Source: Cordia subcordata
Taxonomy: Eukaryota > Streptophyta > Magnoliopsida > Boraginales > Cordiaceae
Length of the DNA: 64,000 nt
Assembly (NCBI GenBank): GCA_028554755.1
Contig: JAPTOF010000039.1
Span: 207,716 to 271,715 of the forward strand
Reading direction: 5' to 3'
Shown here: in pieces, positions 10,252 through 20,074 of the stretch
How the letters are laid out: every line of letters starts with the position of its first letter
Numbering within the stretch: position 1 is the first letter of the stretch
The notes under the pieces: generated by a model
Seen by the model: only the letters and a program-made list of their open reading frames with translations
Database searches by the model: none
Told to the model about the DNA's origin: nothing
Program-made: the position numbers and the translations under genes

Positions 10252-11008
10252 CCAGATCACACCTATGTGAAATTAAGAAATGGGGATTGGGCAAAAATTG
10301 ACATCGAATATGCATGGAAGCCACTTGTTTGCTCTTCTTGCAAGATAGTTGGACACTCCCTTGCTACGTGTCCAAATGGTCCTACAAAAAATGCTCCAAG
10401 GAAAGCACCTAATGTGATTGGAAAGAAGAATGATAATTGGAAGATTGCAAAGAATAGGAGAGTATGGAAGAAAATGGAGAATATTAATCCTACCCTACTC
10501 TCCAACGTGGTGGTCGATTCAGATTTGGCAAAGAATTCAGCCACTATTGTTGAAGAAACATTGGAAAATAATCGTTTTGCCCTAAATGCAAATGAAGGCA
10601 CATCAAAAGAAGAGAATGAATTGACAAAGAGTGATGAAGTTAATGCCACGATCCAAGAAAATGAAGCAAATGTTGCTGATTTGGGCACTCACCAACATGA
10701 AATCAAAATGAAATGCAATTAGATGATGAGAATTTGAGGGCTGAGCAAGATAAATGGAAAAGGAATGTTGGGAACACAATTGATCGGACCAGATTTGAAG
10801 ATCCCTCTCCCGATCCCATTTGATGCGTCTTTAAATTTTCCTTTGATGTCTTTCTTTTTGGGTTTTTCACTTTTGTCTTGATTATCTTGCCCCTCAAGCT
10901 GTGATTTTCTTTATCTTGTTGTATCTTTGGCTTGAGGGGTTTTGGGTTGTACATGTTACAAATTGTGATTTTAATAAACTCACTTAATCTGCAAAAAAAA
11001 AAAAAAAA
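10252..11008 (+). mobile_element. HL-4, 5'-truncated ORF1-only half-LINE
   Basis: A 757-bp plus-strand insertion in antisense LINE-C with a perfect 16-bp TSD. It contains the last part of an HL-type ORF1, then 185 nt of 3' UTR ending CACTTAATCTGC and a 16-nt poly(A) (10993-11008). The ORF1 stop is followed directly by the 3' UTR. This is the clearest small example of the half-LINE 3' structure. Confidence 0.93.
10258..10823 (+). pseudogene. HL-4 ORF1 C-terminus
   Basis: Reads DHTYVKLRNGDWAKIDIEYAWKP, then the zinc knuckle CSSCKIVGHSLATC (CX2CX4HX4C), then a lysine/asparagine-rich tail. A frameshift near 10700 separates ..LGTHQHE from the original end QDKWKRNVGNTIDRTRFEDP..DPI, stop 10821-10823. 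DUF4283 is missing because of 5' truncation. Confidence 0.85.
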
Positions 11009-11024
11009 GGGTACCATTCAGATC
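11009..11024. repeat. TSD of HL-4, right copy
   Basis: Identical 16-bp match to 10236-10251, directly after the poly(A) of HL-4. Confidence 0.95.
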
Positions 11025-12158
11025 TTGGATAGCATGAATAGTGTTCTTCCTCTTCCTTCCCTGAATAGTGCTATGAAAAAACTTTGTGTTTGCATCACCA
11101 TCTTTAATCCAATTGAGCCGAGATTTCTGGTGCAGCATATGATTGAAAGTGGACTCAAGAGCTTCAATTTTAGCCAAAATATCTTTCTCCATATCAAGAA
11201 TTTCATCATTGAGAAGGCCATTCATCAAATCGGATTGCACATTACAAAGCATCTCCTTGAGTGCGTGAATCTTTTGAGGAATGCAAGAGAAGTGCTCTTT
11301 ATCAAACTTCCTTAAAGCAAACTTGAGGCGTTTTTGCTTTTGATACAAGATGAACATTGGAGTGCCAAAGACCCGTGCACTCCAATGATCTTCCACAATA
11401 TGCAAGAATTGATCATGTGAAACCCAAGCATTATAGAATTTGAATGGCTTTGGAGAGGACGGATTGGGCTTACAAGTGTGAAGGATGAGTGGGCAATGAT
11501 CAGAGATTCCCGGACTCCCAACCAAAAGAAAAGAGTCCTCCATACAGTTCATCCAACATTGATTCATCAAAGCTCTATCTATCTTGCTTGCACGGAGGTT
11601 GCCATTTGAGTTCCTATTTGTCCAAGTAAAATGTGGACCAATATGGTTGAATTCAAGGAGGCTTGCTTTATGGATACAATCCTTGAAATCCCAAGCACTA
11701 GAGGGGATAGACAAAGTGGAAGATTTGTCCCCACTGTGAAGAACTTCAATGAAATCCCCAAGAATACAAAGAGGGTCATCTTTGCACCAAAACTCCATTT
11801 TTCAATATGCTGCCAAAGTGATTTCCTTTTTGGGGGTCATTTCGGCCATATACAAAAATAACAAAAAAAGGATCAAGAGGTGGGCAAGCAAAATGGCAAA
11901 GCATACCTTGATCAAAAGAATCAATAATAGTAGTCTTGAGATGGTTTTTCCAAAAGAGCCAAAGACGACCAGCAACATTTTCATCAACATGATTATCAAA
12001 CCCCAAACAACTAAAATAAGTGGCGATGCAATTTTCTTCTTGGCCGGTTTTTGTTTCCAAAACACAAACACAATCGAGGTTATGCTTGCCAATAAGCAAC
12101 TTTATTTCCTTGCGTTTTTTAGGGGAATTAAGACCCCTAACATTCCAAGAGCAAAAAA

Positions 12159-12754
12159 TCATGAGGGTGAAAGAGGAAGGATCCTCTTGATGTGTGCTTT
12201 GAGCTAAGCTTGGTTCAGCAACGAATTCTCCTTCCTTGGGGATATTTGGTGGAGCTTTGATCTCCTCACTATCATCTTCAAGGACTTGAAATTGATTTTG
12301 ATGTTGGGGCTTTTGAAATGATCCATTTGCATTTCTGATTTGTTTTGGAGAGCTTGGCCTAATGGGATCAGCCATCTTGCTTGAAGAATTTTGCTTGCTT
12401 TCTCAAAGTTTGGTGCATTTCTATCATTTGTTGAAGGTTTTTTCCCAATGACTTGCCAATCCTCTTGCTTCTTTTGCTTAGGTTTTGAACTCAATGGTTG
12501 ATCATGAGAGTGTTGATCAGCTGGCTTCATGGGACATTTATCCACCATATGGCCCACCATTTTACAATGTGAGCATTTTGAAGGCTTCCAAGCATATTCA
12601 ACCTCAACTTGGGCTCGTTAATCATCTCTATGCTTAGTGATAACAGCATCCGGGAGACTTTCTTCCAAATTTACCTCAATGCAAACTCTTGCAAATTCAA
12701 GATTTCTTTTTGATTCAGTCAAGGCATCCATTTGAATAGGCTTACCAATGAAAG
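12159..12754 (-). pseudogene. LINE-C ORF1, C-terminal part
   Basis: It carries the end of the DUF4283 region (IGKPIQMDALTESKRNLEFARVCIEVNLEESLPD), a stop near 12619, the zinc knuckle CSHCKMVGHMVDKC, and a lysine-rich C-terminus. An indel near 12375 shifts the tail so that it reads straight into ORF2 (..THQEDPSSFTL-MIFCSW) without a stop. The ancestral arrangement was the ATGA overlap at 12162-12159. The N-terminal half is missing because of the truncation at LINE-D. Confidence 0.8.
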
Positions 12755-15700
12755 TTTTGATCAACAAGTACAATGTTGATTGTTTTTGTCTTTTGGAGAC
12801 TAAGGTGAATAAGGAGAATTCCACCACCAATGATTTCAGCACATTGGGTTTTGAAAATTACATGGATGAGAAGATGGAAAGAAGATTATGGCTTTTTTGG
12901 CGAAACCACATTAAAATCAGCATCATTGATAGCATGGAGCAAGGTATTCTTTGTCATATCTCTATACCAAGATGCCAACCTTTTTTTATTGGGTTTGTCT
13001 ATGGCAAGAACTCTTCAACTTGTAGGAAATTTCTTTGGAAGAAAATCAGATTGTGGAGTGAATGGTGCTGGAATGGGCCATTTTGCATTATGGGTGATTT
13101 CAATGAAATTCTTCATTGTGGAGAAAGATCCACTTCTTGGAGTATACCCACAAGTGCAAGAGATTTTAAACATTGTGTTTGTCAAGCGGATTTGCATGAA
13201 ATCAAAACATTTGGTCCACACTTTACTTGGTCTAATAGAAGCACCCAAGGAAACTTCATTGCAAGTAAAATTGATAGGGCTCTCATCAACCTTTATTGGG
13301 AGAAGCATATGGAGAAATCCTTCCTTTTGGTGGAGAATCCAAGCATTTCTGACCATTGCCATCTTATTTTAAATGTGATGCCGCTCAAGCCTTCCTCACC
13401 AAAGCCATTCAGGTTTTATAATGCTTGGGCCACACATGCTGAATTTCCCCATTTTGTTAATAGACATTGGAGTGCACGGGTCTTCGGTACTCCAATGTTT
13501 ATACTTTACCAAAAGCAAAAACTCCTTAAAAAAGCATTGAAGAATTTTGATAAGGAACACTTCTCTTGCATTAAGCATCAAATCGGTCAGCTTAAGGATA
13601 ATCTCCAAGAAGTGCAAGTTGACATTCTCAATGGGATTATCAATGAGGAAATTCTCAACAAGGAAAAAGATATTCTTGAAAAAATTGAGGAACTTGACAG
13701 CATTCAAAGGCATATGCTCCACCAAAAGTCTAGGCTTCAATGGATCAAGTATGGGGACACAAATTCAAATTTCTTTCACAATGTTGTCAAAGGGAAAAGA
13801 AGGAAAAACACTATCAATGCCATTAAGGATAAAGATGGGAACACTATTACTTCTTATGATGGCATTAAGGAAGAGTTTATATCCTTTTTCATGAAGTTAA
13901 TTGGAACTCCAAAAGCACCCAAGCTAATGAAGACAACATCAAAAGCATTCTTGGCAAAACCATCAAGGAGGAATACTTGGCTGATTTGGTTGCTCCTATC
14001 ACTCGGGAAGAGATTATGAGTACTCTTTGTTCTCTCAACCCCAACAAAAGCCCAGGGCCGAATGGTTACTCTTCACTCTTTTACAAAAATGCATGGAACA
14101 AAGTGGGAGAAGATGTACTCAAGGCCATCAGCTCCTTCTTTGAATCCGGGAAGATGCTCAAGGAGGTAAATGCCACTTATATTGCTCTTGTCCCTAAAGT
14201 CCAAAATCCAACCATGGTAAAGGACTTTAGACCCATTTCTTATTGCAACACGATTTATAAGTGCATTTCCAAAATCCTTGCAAATAGGATGAAAGTTTGC
14301 TTACCTTCCATCATTTCATGGAACCAATCCGCATTCATTGAAGGCTTATTAATGAGAACATTCTTGTTGCACATGATATTTTTAAAGGATATTCTAGAAC
14401 TCATATCTCACCAAGATGTGCCCTTAAAGTTGATATCATGAAGGCTTTGACTCACTTAGTTGGGACTTTATTAAAGTTACACTTTATGCATTTGGTTTTC
14501 CTGCCACTTTTTTTAAGTGGATTATGGCTTGTATCACAACTCCTAGCTTCACCATTTCAATCAATGGAAGTTTTGAAGGATACTTTAAAGGAGCAAGTGG
14601 CATAAGACAAGGTGACCCCATCTCTCCTTATATTTTTGTCTTATGCATGGAAGTCCTCTCATCATTATTTAATGGCTTGGAACATCACCCAAAATTCAGC
14701 TACCACCCAAAATGTGCTAAACTCAAGTTGAATCATATATGCTTTGCGGATGATCTCTTTATTTTTTGCATAAGGCAACTTGAAGTCAATTGCTTGTATC
14801 ATGGAGACATTAGAGAAATTCTATGAGTTTTTGGGACTCAAAGTTAATTGCAGCAAAAGTGATGTTTTCCTTGGAGGCATTTCCCAAAATGAAAAGAAGC
14901 TTATCCTTAAAAAACTTGGTTTCAAAGAGGGGTTACTTCCAATTAGATACCTTGGGGTTCCATTGGTGACTAGAAAGCTTCGCAAAGGAGATTGTGGGCC
15001 ACTTTTGTAGAAAATCAATGGAAGGATTGAGCATTGGACTACACAAAGTCTCTCATATGCTGGAAGAGTTATGCTCATTAAGTCAACACACACACAAATT
15101 TGTGCACATTGGGCAAGTTCACTTCTACTCCCGAAGGGCATTATCAAGGAAATTGAGTCAAAGTTTTGTGCATTTCTTTGGAGAGATACTTGTGCAAAGG
15201 TAGCATGGAGCAATGTTTGTGTTCCTTTAGATGAAGAAGGATTGGGAATTATGTCTTTGGAGGACATCAACAATACTTTCTTCATAAAAGTTTTTTGGAG
15301 AATGTATGCATTTCGGGACACTCTTTGGAGCAAATGGGTGCATTCAAACTACATTAAGAATGAGTCAATCTGGACAATTTCTTGCCCAATTGACTCAAGT
15401 TGGATCTCACATATTTTTGGAGATGGAAGAAACACACACTTTTGGCTTGATAAATGGCATAACAATGGTACTCTCCTTGAGCATTGGAATGGCACCTTCA
15501 ACCATCCACCTCTTCATGCAAAGGTACGAGAAATCTTCTCAAATGGCTCTTGGAATTGGCCAATTCAGCTTATGCATATTCCCATCCCAAACGCTGCCAT
15601 TGTTGAGAATAATATGGATTCTTACTCTTGGAGTCTCTCAAATGATGGGAAATTCTCTTTTAAGCACACTTGGGAGCACTTGTGTAGGCGAAAAAGCAAG

Positions 15701-16225
15701 ATTCAATGGCACAACATTATTTGGTTTAAAAACCATATACCAAAGCATGCTTTTATCACTTGGATTGCAATGCATGATAGGCTCACAACAAAATTCAGAA
15801 TGCTTACTTGGGGTATTGAAATCAATTCAAATTGCATCTTTTGCAACTTTGCTTGCGAAACAAGGGATCATCTCTTCTTCCATTGTAGCTTTACAAGAAG
15901 AATATGGCAAAGGGGACTTGAGTTAACATGCATCAAAGATCCACCAATCTTGTGGAATGAGATTTTCACTTTCCTTACTCCGTATGTTCTTGAAGGCAAT
16001 CTCAAAGCAACACTCGTCAAGCATATCTTTGGAGCAACAATTTATTTCATTTGGTTGGAAAGGAACAATAGGCAATTCAGCAAAGGTGCAAAAATCGAAG
16101 AGCAAATTTTTTCATCCATCTTCAACCATGTTCGAATTAAGTGTTCAATTGGGAAGCATTTCACTTCTTCTTGTATCAAAAAAATCATTTGTAAGAATTG
16201 GGGAATTGAGGCGATTTTGGATTGA
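12749..16225 (+). pseudogene. LINE-D ORF2 (EN-RT-zf-RVT)
   Basis: A near-complete ORF2. The first 423 codons are open: LETKV (catalytic Glu), GDFNEILHCGE (13095), SDHCHLIL (altered from SDHCPL), and a coiled linker. Frameshifts near 13915, 14340, 14440 and 14770 and a TAG at 15008 break it. RT landmarks are FRPISYCNTIYKCISKIL, VDIMKA, NGSFEGYFKGASGIRQGDPISPYIF and CFADDLFIF (14740). The C-terminal 384 codons are open again, with SWGIEINSNCIFCNFACETRDHLFF (zf-RVT) and the end WGIEAILD. Spacing matches an ancestral ORF2 of about 1190 residues. Confidence 0.88.
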
Positions 16226-16298
16226 GCTTCTCCTTCTTTTGACTCTCATGTACATCTTTTGTAATTAATATAGTGCTTTTCACTTTTCACGGAAAAAA
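12749..16298 (+). mobile_element. LINE-D, 5'-truncated LINE
   Basis: A plus-strand LINE lacking only ORF1 and about the first 20 codons of ORF2. The left junction with antisense LINE-C falls in a hexamer tgaaag common to both. The 3' UTR (16226-16298) ends TTCACGG plus A7. The next bases are the TSD of LINE-E and derive from LINE-F, so the right flank is not LINE-C and no TSD can be assigned. It is of the same subfamily as LINE-T. Confidence 0.85.
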
Positions 16299-16314
16299 AC
16301 TTTCAGCCCTGAAA
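16299..16314. repeat. TSD of LINE-E, left copy
   Basis: actttcagccctgaaa, identical to 22301-22316. It directly follows the poly(A) of LINE-D. Confidence 0.93.
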
Positions 16315-16346
16315 CATATGATTAGCAAAAACTTTCTCTCTCTACC

Positions 16347-16436
16347 ATGAAAATCCTCTCCCTTCTCTTTAGAATTTTTGCTTCCAGCCACCACCTCTCC
16401 TCCACACGCCACCACCATATCACCATCTTCCATTAA
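16347..16436 (+). CDS. uORF in the LINE-E 5' UTR (29 codons)
   Basis: Starts in the conserved ACC-ATG next to the pyrimidine start and reads MKILSLLFRIFASS..., ending ITIFH then TAA. It has the same length and same ending as the uORF of LINE-H. Possibly a leader controlling ORF1 translation. Coding is not shown. Confidence 0.45.
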   Translation: MKILSLLFRIFASSHHLSSTRHHHITIFH

Positions 16437-16492
16437 TCAAACACTACCTTAACACATCTCATTCCCGACCTTTTGCTCCAACATTTAGTTTC

Positions 16493-18143
16493 ATGGCAAA
16501 GAAGAAGAAAGGTGCTTCTCCTTCTAGAACTAGTGCTCAGCTCAAGGCAAAGAAGCAAGATATTGGATCTAGCTCTCTTGTTCGTTCGGGTTCTTCCTCC
16601 TCCAAAGCTGAGGTTGATTCGACCTCTTCATCTCACTCCAATGGAGATGCTCAATCAACTCAAGTTCGTTTTTCAAAGAGGTCTATGATGCACTTGAAGA
16701 TGGCCATTCTTACAAGGAGCATGTTGATGTCCATAACAAAGCTAAGGCTGAACTTGTGAGATCCCTCACTATCAACACTAAATCACGCTCTCCTCCTTCT
16801 CCAAGCTCTAGATTTGATCACTCAAAGCTTTGTGATTGCTCTCCATTGCAAAACCCTCCAAAATCTGGTTCTTCTAGTCCCTTAAAACTTGAAAGCTCAA
16901 AGCTTGAAGAATCCTTTCTTCTTGGTTCAGCCAAAAGAGAATAGAGGAAAGGAGGAAAGGCTTTTACCCAATGGTAACGCTGAAGTGCAAGGACTGGACA
17001 AAGCTTTTACACTCAGGTCTAACCATCTCTCTCCTAATCACTTCAACACTTTTTCAGACCTTTCAAAGCAGAATTTGACAACTCAAAAGGTAGAAAACTT
17101 TTAAGTTCAGATTTCAAAAATTTGTATGTTGGCCCACGTGAAAGTCTGGAGGATTTCCCTCCTTGCTAATATTTCAAATGGAAAAGACATGCCAAATCAG
17201 CAACTTTATAAAGATGACGTGGAAGCCAACATTGCAAGTGAAGTGCCAACTCATCTTGTTATAAATCAGCAATTATCTTCCTCACCAAAAGATGGTCTAC
17301 GGGTTTAGATTCAACCCAATGGTGGTGACGTTTTTCAAGGCAGCCCTCTTATTTGAAGGATGGTTTGAAGAGGCAGCATGATGATAACAATGCTCACGCC
17401 ATCCCTCTTCAAAAGCACAAGGAATCAACATACAAAACAAAGCACAAGTGTCAAATCAGCAAAATGCTTGGCACAAACCTCTCAAATTTAGGTATGTTCC
17501 ATCCTCAAATGAGCCTTCCCCTGATTGGGGAGGTGTTTTTGCTAAGCATATGAATACAAATCTAAAATTTGATGAAGAGGATGCTTATAATATTGTGGAA
17601 GGAAAAAGGGAAGTAGTTGATCCTCCGGATGACTTAGAGGGTAATCTTCCGGATGTTGTCTTTCCAAAACTTAAGAATGGTACTAGGGCAAAAGTTGAGG
17701 TTGAATATGCTTGGAAGCCAAGCAAATGCACTCATTGTAAAACGGTAGGGCACGTTAAGGAAAATTGCCTATTGAAGCCGAAAGCACAACAAAATCCTCA
17801 AACAATTCATCATAGACAGCAACCTAAAATATGTCAAGAATGGCAAGTTGTGGGAAAAAAGAAAACTCCATTGAAGAATTCCGAGATTTTGAGCAATGAT
17901 GAAGCCACTTCAAATAAGGAGAAGAAGACTTCTCGGCCAATCTCTCCTAAGGTTGCATTTGACTCAAAAATTGATACTCAAAATTGCTTTGAAGTTTTAG
18001 TCCAGGAAGATGAAAATAGAGAAGATACCTTGAACTTTGAAGATGATCTTGGGACAAAAATAGAGAAGAATATAGAAGAAGACTCCATTGTTTTTGGCTC
18101 CCAAGATCTGGGTATAAATGATCCTCCTTTAACTTCTAAATGA
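16493..18143 (+). pseudogene. LINE-E ORF1, DUF4283 deleted
   Basis: Start MAKKKKGASPSRTSAQLKAKKQ, then an acidic/serine-rich region with frameshifts (near 16665 and 16940) and stops. The conserved NAWHKPLKFRYVPSSNEPSPDWGG begins near 17460. At 17630-17636 the reading jumps from VVDPPDD straight to DLEGNLPDVVFPKL, removing most of DUF4283 (about 180 residues in other copies). The junction lies in a heptamer tgactta plausible on both sides. The zinc knuckle CTHCKTVGHVKENC follows. The stop TGA at 18141 overlaps the ORF2 ATG. Confidence 0.85.
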
Positions 18144-19583
18144 ATTTTTGCACTTGGAATGTTAAGGGTCACAATTCTAAGAAGCAAAAAGAAGTTATTT
18201 TGCTGATCAAAAGCACAAAATGGATTTCTTTTGTCTCTTGGAGAATAAAGTGTATTGCAATGATAGCATTAGCTTCATTAGCACTAAATTTGAAAGGCTT
18301 GGTTTTGAGAATTATTTTGATGATTTGATTAAAGGAATGATTTGGCTGTTTTGGAGGAAAAATGTTAAAGCCACTTTTATTGACTCTTGTGATCAAGCCC
18401 TCCTCTTCAACTTTGATAATCATTTCCACAAATCCATTTTTGTTGCTTTCATTTATGGGCATAATGTGGCAGCAAGAAGGAAGGAACTTTGGAGCAAACT
18501 CAATCTTTGGTGCAATTGGTGTCTTGAGAGTGATCTTTGCATTTTGGGGGATTTTAATGAAGTTTTGCATGAAGGTGACAAATCCAAGACCTCTTCCATA
18601 CCTAAAAGTGCATTGGACTTCAAAACTTTTGTTGAGAATACAAAAATGCAAGAAGTTAATGTCTTTGGCCACTTACTTTACTTGGTCAAATAAAAGTGAG
18701 GAAGGCAATTTCTTAGCAAGTAAACTTGATAGACCTTTGGTGAATGAAATTTGGTCTCAAAACTATCACCACTCTTTTCTTTTGGTTGGTAGCCTGGTAT
18801 CTCCGATCATTGCCCGCTTATCTTGCAAACTTGCAAATCTTGGAAGTCTTCACCAAAACCTTTCAAATTTTATAATGCTTGGTCAAATCATTCGGATTTC
18901 TTGAAGCTTGTGGATGAACATTGGAGTACACGGGTTTTGGTACTCCAATGTTTTTTTTTTTTCATTCTTTATCAAAAGCGAAAATTGATAAAGGAAGCCC
19001 TCAAATGCTTTGATAGGATGCATTTTGCTTACCTTCCAAACACTCTCAATAATCTACGTGAGGAGCTTGATGGAGTTCAGCAAGCTATCTATAATGGAGA
19101 GCTTAGTGCCGAGATCATTGACAAGCAAAAGTGCATTCTCACTGAATTGGATGAGGTTGAAGCTACTTACAAGGCCATGCTTATTCAAAAATCAAGACTT
19201 TTGTGGATCAAAGAAGGGATTCAAACACTAAATTCTTCCACAATGCTGTGAGGAGTAGGTGGTTTAAGAACACAATTCATGCAATCAAGAATGAGGAAGG
19301 ACATCTCTTATTGGAGGATTATGATGTTAAAAATGAATTTATTGCTTCCTTCAAAAATCTCCTTGGTATTAAAGAGCCTTCACATGCCAATGTGTATGAT
19401 TTAAAGGCTATTATTGGGAAATCTATTGATGAATCTCTTGCTGCCACCATTATTGCTCCTATTACAAGAGATGAGATCAAGAATGCTCTTTTTTCTCTCA
19501 ATCCTAACAAAAGCTCGGGGCCGGATGGTTTTACACCTCATTTCTACATGGTTGCTTGGGATATTATTGGGGAGGATGTTATA

Positions 19584-19600
19584 AATGCTATCAGCTCTTT
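19584..19600. repeat. TSD of HL-5, left copy
   Basis: aatgctatcagctcttt; one mismatch to 20058-20074. Confidence 0.9.
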
Positions 19601-20057
19601 TTTTTTTGCGGGTTAAGAAAGTTTTTATTTCAACGCAATTTTAGTACATCCAAATGTTACCCCTCAAACCTAATCAAATACAACAATACAAAGAAAAGCA
19701 CAAAGTTTAAGGTGTAGAGCAAAAGAAAAAGGGGGTTACAACCCATTACAAATGAATTTTCCTAGCATAAAAGAAGTGACAAAAACCAAGCAAGGAAACA
19801 AAGAAGAAACAAGGAAAAGAAAGAACCAATCAAGTACTCGGGTGGGAAAGTGGTGAATCCAAAGCACCCGAGGGACCATCATCCCTAAGATCTTCAAATA
19901 AACCAAAATTCCCATCCTCAAGTCCATCTTTCTCAACATGTTCTACCGAATCAGCAACTTCAGCCCCAATATTCTCAAATTGTGTGGTCTTCAAATCCAC
20001 CTCTATATTTTCTTCATTATTGGCAGCAAGCTCAAAATCTTTACTTGAGACACCATC
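19601..20057 (-). mobile_element. HL-5, 5'-truncated ORF1-only half-LINE
   Basis: A 457-bp antisense insertion in LINE-E ORF2 with a 17-bp TSD (one mismatch). In element orientation: the last 75 codons of an HL-type ORF1, a 229-nt 3' UTR and tail CTTTCTTAACCCGC-poly(A). Its C-terminal sequence (ends SHPST) differs from HL-1, HL-3 and HL-4, so it is a separate subfamily. Confidence 0.85.
19830..20057 (-). pseudogene. HL-5 ORF1 C-terminal tail
   Basis: Open for 75 codons: VSSKDFELAANNEENIEVDL...FENIGAEVADSVE...DLRDDGPSGALDSPLSHPST, stop TGA 19832-19830. It is acidic and low in complexity like other LINE ORF1 C-termini, with no recognisable domain. It is classed as ORF1 because position before the 3' UTR and phrasing (AEVADS.. 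like VADLDV..) match the HL tails. Confidence 0.65.
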
Positions 20058-20074
20058 AATGCTATAAGCTCTTT
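20058..20074. repeat. TSD of HL-5, right copy
   Basis: aatgctataagctcttt; LINE-E ORF2 resumes with ISSFFESKKLL. Confidence 0.9.

Larger units (their letters stand above)
5212..12162 (-). pseudogene. LINE-C ORF2 (EN-RT-zf-RVT), interrupted
   Basis: Starts at 12162 with MIFCSWNVRGLNSPKK. Endonuclease landmarks are VLETK and SDHCPL; GDFNE is altered to GDFIE at about 11750. After HL-4 it resumes at the conserved LNGTL, with NPNKSPGPDGYTS near 10020. After HL-3 comes the RT core: NQSAFIKDRLI, KVDIMKAFDSLSW (written KIDIMKAFDSLSW here), RQGDPLSPYLF and FADDLFIFCKG (about 6730). The C-terminal zf-RVT CIFCNMGSETQNHLFFDCC lies near 5590, and it ends RLEDILV at 5212. Frameshifts occur near 5960, 6300 and 11780. 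Non-functional. Confidence 0.85.
5136..12754 (-). mobile_element. LINE-C, 5'-truncated LINE carrying HL-3 and HL-4
   Basis: About 4.25 kb of LINE once the two insertions are removed (blocks 5136-7237, 9831-10251, 11025-12754). The tail is poly(T) 5136-5149 followed by the complement of CTTTCTTCGCG; then 3' UTR, full-length-range ORF2, and the C-terminal part of ORF1. The 5' side stops inside ORF1 at IGKPIQMDALTE, where it meets LINE-D across a shared hexamer (tgaaag, 12749-12754). No TSD is visible. It is inserted in HL-2 at the left. Confidence 0.85.

Noticed and set aside
12748..14019. Long open frame (423 codons) as a host gene
   Set aside because: It is the endonuclease and linker of LINE-D ORF2 (LETKV, GDFNEILH, RT-linker motifs) and continues into RT after a frameshift.
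16333..16349. CT-rich motif as a simple microsatellite
   Set aside because: It is always at the LINE 5' end in a fixed position followed by ACCATG or AGAAAC, so it belongs to the element.
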